NCBI RefSeq assembly: GCF_000346465.2
Contig: NC_034009.1
Location: 31,191,359-31,255,358, forward strand
Direction of reading: 5' to 3'
DNA: 64,000 nt
Origin: Prunus persica
Lineage: Eukaryota > Streptophyta > Magnoliopsida > Rosales > Rosaceae
Positions 57,701 to 64,000 of this stretch are shown here, piece after piece. A program made the position numbers and the translations under genes. The notes under the pieces are model-generated. The model searched no databases. It worked only from the letters and a program-made list of their open reading frames with translations, and was not told where the DNA came from. Each line of letters starts with the position of its first letter. The stretch's first letter is position 1.

Positions 57701-58584
57701 TGTGTCCAGCTCGGTCGTCAATTCAGCTCTGATCTGAGAAGAACTGGTGGCCCAACATCCGGTATTTTACACATCAAAAGATAAGCTCATTTTGGCCCTT
57801 GTAGTTTCCCGAGTAAGTTGCAACCCTACTACCAAGCTCACTAAATCATCTTCATGACAAACTTTCCTTTGAGATCAATTCTCCACAGCCAATATGTTAC
57901 TCAGCGACTCATGAAGTATGTTATATAACTAAGCTAATATGACTTCCTCTACCGGCCAAAGACTACAATAAAAACTCAAGCTTTAGCAGACTTTGTCGCA
58001 GAATTCACTTCATCGACTGAAGAAAAGAAGCTGGTCAAAGTACTCAAGGAAAGTTTGAGAGTAGACAAGACTTCCTCCTTCGAACCTGACCTATCCAGAG
58101 AGATGTGGCAGTTGCGTGTAGATAGAGCGTCGAACCAAAAGGGAGCTGGAGCAAGTGTCGTCATAATCACCTCGAATGGAACCCTGTTGGAGAAGGTTAT
58201 CATGTTTGGCTTCCCAACCTCGAATAACGAGGTGGAGTAAGAGGCATTGCTCGTTGGCTTGCGCTTGGCAAAAGAGCTATCAATCAAGAAGCTGGCCATC
58301 TACTCAAATTCCCAGCTGATCACAAATCAACCCTCAAGAGAATACATGGCGAAGCACCAGAGGATAACCCTATACATTGACAAAGTTCAAGAGCTGTTGA
58401 AGGCATTTCCTACCTTCACCATTCAACAGATGCCCTGAGCAAAGAACACGCATGCAGACCCATTAGCAAGCCTGGGATCTATGATGGATATGCAGTTCAG
58501 ATATTCCATCCTAGTTGAGGACCTTGACCGACCAAGCATTGAAGAAATAGAGCAATCAGACTTGATGCAAATTAAAGATCCTAG
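54776..58584 (+). pseudogene. Tat-type Ty3/gypsy copy B: gag to RNase H, decayed
   Basis: Same order as copy A: gag (FNLHKKPEESQQDYIKRFKA at 54885; a 34-bp tandem repeat around GGCAGAGACAAA at 55080-55140), protease (IERVHLDEGSAANILQLSVV, 56428-56805), RT remnants (56860-57450), RNase H (MWQLRVDRASNQKGAGASVV, 58055-58438). Around 57448 the sequence jumps from the GLKNV block to TQQGIEAHP, a deletion that removes the YVDD catalytic box. A solo LTR interrupts it at 55321. No domain is intact. Confidence 0.8.
55321..55938 (+). mobile_element. Solo LTR in copy B gag-pol, ~618 bp
   Basis: TGTTTGTACCGTATCTGACC begins and the insert ends near GCGCAAATA. Copy A has the uninterrupted site (CTTCACTGAGTTTACTATC, about 37158). 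Flanks TAAGTTT and TAAGCTT look like a decayed target duplication. TATAAATA at 55648-55655 and GTAAGACTTTCAGC downstream fit U3-R on the + strand. The 'PyPy...CACGTGG' GC-rich wording resembles Tat/Ogre LTRs, so it may be this element's own family; that is a guess. Confidence 0.65.
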
Positions 58585-60375
58585 CTGGCAAGTAGAGGTG
58601 TCAAACGGGCCAAGCCGGCCCATTTAAACTCATGCCTTTAATGTATTCGTATTGGGCCAAGTCGATCCATTTAATTTATCGAGCCATGCCATGTTGGCCC
58701 ATTTAGTAAAACCATTAATTCTAGCACAGCCCAAAGCCTAAGTCCATATTGAAACAAGCCGGGCTGGACTCGGATCGTCCCCTTGCTCGTGCTCGAGCCA
58801 TACTCAAGCCCAAGAGTTAAGAAAGAAATCAGAAATTGTTCATGTAAGTTTGACTGCACGAATAAGATTAGCTCTGAAGGCATAGCTGAAAAATATTGTG
58901 AAGCTTAATGCGGCTATTAAACAATCAAGAAAATTGACACTTTGACTGCACCGGCAATGGTCATTATTTTTTAAAAATCTCTCAGAAGCAAAGAGTCAAC
59001 ACATTACAAGGTTGGTCTAAGATGGCAGTGTCCCGGACGTCTTGAGGAAGTTGTGGCAAAAAGAATACACTCCATTAGATAAGCCAGTGAAGTTAACAGT
59101 CACCAAAGTTTCGCACTTTGGCCAACTTGGAACCATATAAAAGAAATGGAACACGATCAGGACAATTTGGTTTTGGGATTTAGAAAAGCTTGAGATTCCC
59201 TATGTTGCAGACTCACAAGAGGGGTCAACGCCCTCAGCAAAAACATAGTAAGCTCTCGATTTTTACCTTATAATAAGAACCCAGGTGACAACAAAAGATG
59301 AACACTACCAAAATGCTTACTTAAAAACTGAAGAAAGAAAATTTATCAACCATTATTAATAAACAGAATTTTATTGATATATACAAGCCAAGCACAACTA
59401 TTTGAATTTTCATTTGAAGAGAGAAAAAATGGCAGTCTGGATAACAAGAATTGAATCATACCACATAGGCTTACATATGTCCTAGGATCATATTAGAGCA
59501 CAAGTCTGTGAACATGATCAGCTGGTTTATATGAAATGACTCTGAACATACTTGGATATGAATTTTTCATTATTTCTTAAAAACCTCACATTTTGGACAA
59601 CACAGCCGAGCCTAAAGAAACATTTTTTGGGTAGTAAGGAGGAAAGAAACATGCACTTGCAAAAAGAATTGTTAAGAAAAGAGAGGGCAATCAAAACACT
59701 AGATCAGAAAAGTATTAAAACTAATATATCATGCAATCGTTGATTTATGATGGTTTTCTAGTATGGAAATATATCCAATTCTGAGGAAGAGCAAAACCTC
59801 AAGTTCAAAGTTTAGCCTATATAATTTATTACTTATATAAGACACAACTTGTAAACAGGAGAAGAAAAGGAAAGGAGAACAAAAAGACGAGTTCCACCAT
59901 AAAGCCAACCATAAATAGGCAAATTATAACTACATTTGACACCTTAGTTCTATACTTCCATAAGTATACCATTTTCTCATGAACACAATTACTGTTCAGA
60001 TCTAAATCTACGGATCACATATTTCTGCTAAAATAATCACCAGCCAATCAAAATTTGAGTCAAGCATGTGCGGCAGTTCCCAGTCACTTCATGCAGTAGA
60101 TGCTGGATCAAGTAATTGTTAAGTCACTTAAGTGGGTTTTGACTTTTGAGACAACAAAAAAGGGTTAAGTGGGCCAGGCTCGAGCCGTGCTTGAAGACCG
60201 TTCGAGTTCGGGCCGTGCTTGAAGCGGGCTCGGGTCACTAGCCGTGTCGGTCCATTGGACCTTATTTTTTGTCTATGCCCAAACTTTTGTGCCATGCCGA
60301 GCTCAACCTACTAATATCGTGCTCGTGCCATATCGTGCCTCATTTAAACGAGCTGTACTCATGCCGTGTTGACCC

Positions 60376-60817
60376 TGTCACATCCCGGGATCAACTCCGC
60401 CGTAGATGGATGCGGGTGTGCACATATAAGGCACATTACCCCCTCTCCGTTGGTTGATGTGGGATCTTACAATCCACCCCCCTTAAGGGCCCGACGTCCT
60501 CGTTGGCACACTCGCACCACACGGCAGAGTGGCTCTGATACCAAATTGTCACATCCCGGGATCGGCTCCACCGTAGCACGATATTGTCCACTTTGGGCCC
60601 CCCTCTCTGCCCTCACGGTTTTGTTTCTGGGAACTCACGAGCAACTTCTCAGTGGGTCACCCATCCTGGGATTGCTCTAGCCCCCAACTCGCTTAACTTC
60701 GAAGTTTCTACGACTCCGAAGCCAGTGAGCTCCCAAAAGGCCTCGTGCTAGATGAATGCGGGTGTGCACATATAAGGCACATCACCCCCTCTCTGTTGGT
60801 TGATGTGGGATCTTACA
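60376..60817 (-). mobile_element. Cassandra-type TRIM with unequal LTRs, 442 bp
   Basis: The left LTR 60376-60471 (96 bp) and right LTR 60547-60817 (271 bp) share the TGTCACATCCCGGGATC start and GTGGGATCTTACA end. GACCC is duplicated (60371-60375 and 60818-60822). The 75-bp interior holds the primer site TGGTATCAGAGC (minus, 60532-60543) and a purine tract next to the left LTR. The right LTR contains a 5S rRNA-like domain, the signature of Cassandra. The left LTR lacks about 175 bp including that domain. Non-coding; it moves using enzymes of other elements. Confidence 0.93.
60629..60750 (-). repeat. 5S rRNA-like domain in the Cassandra LTR
   Basis: On the minus strand, CTTCGAAGTTAAGCGAG and CAGGATGGGTGACCCACTGA match the conserved 5S rRNA core, including its internal control region. 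It is an LTR part with potential pol III promoter boxes, not a ribosomal gene. Confidence 0.85.
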
Positions 60818-60849
60818 GACCCATCATGTTTGGCACCTCTACTGGCAAG

Positions 60850-61456
60850 ACCCCATCATCAACTACCTGGTGAACAAGAACCTACCAAATGACAAGTTCG
60901 AGGCCAGAAAAATCAAGCAGAAGATGGCGAGATACTACATGAATGACAACATGCTTGTTCACGTATCGTACTCTGGTCCTTACCTCACACGCATCAAGTA
61001 CCAGCAAACACTTGAAGTGCTCCACAAAATACACTACGGCGAATGCAAGAATCACACTGGGGCAAATTGCTTGCCCATAAGGCTTTCAATGCAGGCTACT
61101 TCTGGCCTATTATGCGCCAAGACTCCACGGAGTATGTTCAAATATGTGATCGATGCCAACGCTATAAACTGATCTCCTAGCTACCAGTCGAGGTGTGCCA
61201 TCCTCAAAACACCCCATGGCCATTCATGCAATGAGTCATTCACTTGGTGGGACCTATGCCAAGAAGGACATGATGATCATTGTCACCGACTATTTCACTA
61301 AGTTGATCTAGGCCGAGGCTCTATTCTCTACCAAGGAAGCTGATATTGAAATATTTATCTGGAGGAACATAATTTGCCGATTCGGCTGCCCACAATCGAT
61401 AGTTACTGACAATGGCATACAATTCATTGGCAAGCATATTACTATTTGTGAAAATA
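60850..61456 (+). pseudogene. Tat-type copy B: integrase remnant
   Basis: The frame resumes after the hAT as DPIINYLVNKNLPNDKFEAR (60850 onward) and TLEVLHKIHYGECKNHTGA, the integrase zinc-binding neighbourhood. Integrase core pieces follow (IVTDYFTKLI at 61275-61310, SIVTDNGIQFIGKHI near 61399-61443). Stops and shifts break it. It ends near 61456, where other DNA begins. Confidence 0.75.
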
Positions 61457-61795
61457 ATCTCTCGAGAGAATATTCACATATAGATCCTTCGCCCTTTGAA
61501 TTTATTTCTCTCTCTTCCTCGATTCCTGTAAAAAAGACCGGAGTAAATATACCACACCCGTTACTTAAGTTAATTCGATTGAATCTAGGTGAAACAATAG
61601 CTAAAAAAGGATATGGAGATTTCTCTAGGGTGAGAACCAGGTGGCCGGAGCCGCGTGGAGAAAATATGGAAAGTGGAGTGGAGAGGCCAGTGGCAATGTT
61701 GTTGCCGTCGGCTAAGGAGAGAGATTTTGAGTGTTTTTCAGGGTTACGGAGCTAGGTTTAGAGTTATTTCAAGTGTTGGATGAAGCCATGTATTT
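61457..61795. other. Unassigned junction sequence
   Basis: Between the Tat remnant and the duplicated unit. GCATGTATTTATAGG read on the minus strand gives a TATAAATAC box followed by leader-like DNA. It may be one side of an LTR, but ends were not found. Confidence 0.35.
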
Positions 61796-63070
61796 ATAGG
61801 AGTCTCAAAGGCTAGGGTTTCATAGAGAATAAACTCTTATTTGGAAGGAGTTTATTCTTTCCCCAAATTGTAGAGATTGAGTCCATTAGGGATTTGATTG
61901 AGATCAAATCTCTTAATTTGATGATGATAATATCTCTTAATTAGGATCATATCTAAATTGGTGGTATTATTTTATTAAATAAAGATAATATGTCATATTT
62001 AAGATATTATCCCTATTTTTAGTATTAATTAATTGACCAAATAAATGGACTCAATTAATTAACCTAAAGGATATTCTTCTTATCCACATGGTTTTTTGTG
62101 ATTGGAGATGAAAATATTTGCTCCCACAAATGCCCCCCAACTTCTGCATGGCTCTTGTGTGGCATGTAGGAGATGAAATTATTTTTCGGGCTCTCCAGTT
62201 GCGTCTGGGCTTTCTTCAGTGAGTTGGACTCCTTTTGCAGATTGGACTCCCAACTGGAGTGGGTTTTTTACTTTTCTTGTAGTTGGGTTCACAGTAGAAA
62301 TGGGCTTGCGATTCCTTCTTGACCTCGGATACCCAACTAGTATAAATGCAGGGCTTCTCTTCACTATTCTTCACATCGCAAACTTAACTTCTCTACTTTC
62401 TTAGCTTGAGAGAGATCTTAGAGGAAGAAGGGATCCCGAGACGAATATTCTCTAAAAAGGAAAATCACTCCCACAGGTATTTTTCTTGTGGTGAGTTTTG
62501 GGAGAATTCGCTTCCATTCATCCATTTCTTGGTTGAATTTAATTGAAGATTGCCGCAAGTAGATTAATCAAATTGGCAATGTTGTATNNNNNNNNNNNNN
62601 NNNNNNNNNNNNNNNNNNNNNNNNNNNNNNNNNNNNNNNNNNNNNNNNNNNNNNNNNNNNNNNNNNNNNNNNNNNNNNNNNNNNNNNNNNNNNNNNNNNN
62701 NNNNNNNNNNNNNNNNNNNNNNNNNNNNNNNNNNNNNNNNNNNNNNNNNNNNNNNNNNNNNNNNNNNNNNNNNNNNNNNNNNNNNNNNNNNNNNNNNNNN
62801 NNNNNNNNNNNNNNNNNNNNNNNNNNNNNNNNNNNNNNNNNNNNNNNNNNNNNNNNNNNNNNNNNNNNNNNNNNNNNNNNNNNNNNNNNNNNNNNNNNNN
62901 NNNNNNNNNNNNNNNNNNNNNNAGGGAAATTTTTCTGCTGATACTATGGCTAAATTAGTACTTGGAAGGATAATGTGATTTTCAACTATAGATTGAGCTT
63001 CTAGGAGTGTTCTCTCAATTTTGCGGGATGATGAGGCTGGAAGCTCTCCAGGTAGAATGATCGTAAACTA
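61796..63070 (+). repeat. Duplicated LTR- or promoter-like unit, copy 2 (with gap)
   Basis: Matches 50096-51060 in order and orientation, including the TATA region (AGTATAAATGCAGGGCTTC near 62338) and GAGGCTGGAAGCTCTCCAGG. An N gap splits it. Confidence 0.7.
62588..62922. other. Assembly gap (335 N)
   Basis: The flanks GTTGTAT and AGGGAAATTTTTCTGCTGAT are separated in the other copy (about 50877-50908) by only about 16 bp. So the gap either holds an insertion private to this copy or its length is wrong. Confidence 0.95.
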
Positions 63071-63650
63071 TAAATAAATAAAAAATGAAAAAGATTTAAT
63101 TACTGATCATCAAAACAACAGTCAAATATAGTATATATCATCAGAACGAAAGACTGATGATCTTATTATGTTCAAAAAAATTCCAAGGTTGATGAAAGTA
63201 AAATATGAACCTGCTCGAAGATGTTGGTCATAGACTCACAGGTAACTATAACATTATCAAGGAAAGCTAATCATAGACTTTGTCATGTGATACATGTGTT
63301 TCTTGCAGTTTGGCAATCAAAAAATCGTGCTGTCATTCGATAGAAAATCTTTATAATTGCAATTCTATATTGCAGGTCAATTTTGTGTATTGTAATTGAA
63401 CTGATCAGATAGGCCACCACCACGCTGTTCTCTGACCTTGTATTAAAATTCTGCGCCCCAATAATTTAATTTAATATCCGAACTACCACATGTATTGTTT
63501 TCATTAGTACTGGGACCCTGGATAGGACACCTCATGCATGACTACTGCCTGGGACTGGGACACCTTCTTATGTATTGTTCTGATCAATTATTGACAATTG
63601 TGTTTTAGTTGGATCTACTCTATTTATCAAATTCAATTCAAATGGATTCA
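63071..63650. repeat. MLP upstream block, copy 3
   Basis: Collinear with 25500-26260, the region just upstream of MLP gene 5, including the CTCATGCATGACTACTGCC and GTTGGATCTACTCTATTTAT blocks. It ends about 460 bp before the place where the gene starts in copy 1. Confidence 0.8.
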
Positions 63651-64000
63651 CGCAGGCCCTACAAATAATAATGTTTCACAAATAAATTGAAATTCACTAC
63701 ATAAATTGAGTAAACTCCAATATATTGATTGAAAAATAAGATGAATGATTCATTATGCTTTAACGCATTCCTTTTATACAAGAGAACCCCTAAACTTATT
63801 TGGAAAGCCAATGAGAAACCCTAGACTTACCTGTAAAGCTAATTAGAAAATAAAAAGGAAAATTCTAAAAATTTTCCAAAATATTTCTAACAACTTTAAA
63901 CTCTGAAAAGTCAAAGTAAACAATAAAATTTGGCTAAAATAACTCATATGTCATAGCAAAGCAGTGGGTTGTATTTGTCACGCCAAGAAACAATAGGTGA
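63651..64000. other. Unassigned right edge
   Basis: AT-rich sequence that leaves the MLP upstream homology at about 63650. It looks like the start of another insertion (possibly an LTR), cut by the window end. No gene. Confidence 0.35.

Larger units (their letters stand above)
58593..60841. mobile_element. hAT element, copy B, complete ends, 2.25 kb
   Basis: The ends TAGAGGTGTCAAACGGG and (inverted) TAGAGGTGCCAAACATGAT are flanked by a perfect 8-bp duplication CTGGCAAG (58585-58592 and 60842-60849), as expected for hAT. Removing it rejoins the Tat integrase frame. Subterminal GGGCC/GCCGTGC-rich words occur near both ends. No transposase is seen. The conserved 63-codon frame (59552-59743) is shared with copy A. 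A Cassandra TRIM sits near the right end. Confidence 0.9.

Noticed and set aside
60629..60750. A 5S rRNA gene
   Set aside because: The match lies inside an LTR with TG/CA ends, PBS and target duplication, so it is the Cassandra 5S-like domain.

Overview
The window is nuclear DNA of a flowering plant, most likely a woody eudicot; Rosaceae is my guess from general resemblance and is not proven. The evidence is spliced two-exon genes with GT-AG introns, AT-rich intergenic DNA, TATA boxes 75-130 bp before start codons, and plant transposons of almost every class: MITEs, CACTA, hAT, Mutator-like, LINE, SINE, Ty1/copia and Ty3/gypsy LTR elements, and a Cassandra TRIM carrying a 5S rRNA-like domain. 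There are two assembly gaps (runs of N).

Bases 1-28,300 hold a tandem array of major-latex-protein-like (MLP, Bet v 1 superfamily) genes, all on the + strand. Each has one phase-1 intron at the same codon. Four look intact (5726-6536, 18373-19047, 21524-22153, 26720-27334). One is damaged (15274-17329). One is a lone second exon (8538-8657 plus 14410-14586) split by a three-level nest: Tourist-like MITE, then a small palindromic-ended MITE, then a 5.2 kb CACTA transposon. The only other intact gene is an intronless PFA-DSP type phosphatase on the - strand (7434-8087), probably a retrocopy. The left end (1-5,300) is a LINE remnant, bracketed by an 18-bp target duplication, into which large LTRs have landed in both orientations.

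Bases 28,300-61,800 are nested transposons. A solo copia LTR (target duplication AAAGA) carries a CACTA element (target duplication AAT) that has captured exon pieces resembling LEUNIG and REV3 (DNA polymerase zeta). After it comes a decayed Ty3/gypsy Tat-type element (copy A). Its gag is split by another CACTA. Its RT gene is split by a 1.5 kb solo LTR (AGCTC), which is itself split by a young 5.5 kb Ty3/gypsy element (CAAAG) with nearly identical LTRs. A second copy of the same block (copy B, about 53,075-61,456) shares the CACTA and hAT insertions with copy A, so it arose by segmental duplication. Elements private to one copy can be checked against the empty site in the other.

Bases 50,096-52,720 and 61,796-63,650 repeat an LTR- or promoter-like unit followed by the flank found just upstream of the MLP gene at 26720. 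This suggests that the transposon block sits inside the MLP array and that another MLP copy may follow the right edge. Host coding content is therefore small: MLP genes (small hydrophobic-pocket proteins, linked in other plants to ligand binding and defence or stress responses) and one small phosphatase. The rest is a record of insertion, capture, duplication and decay.
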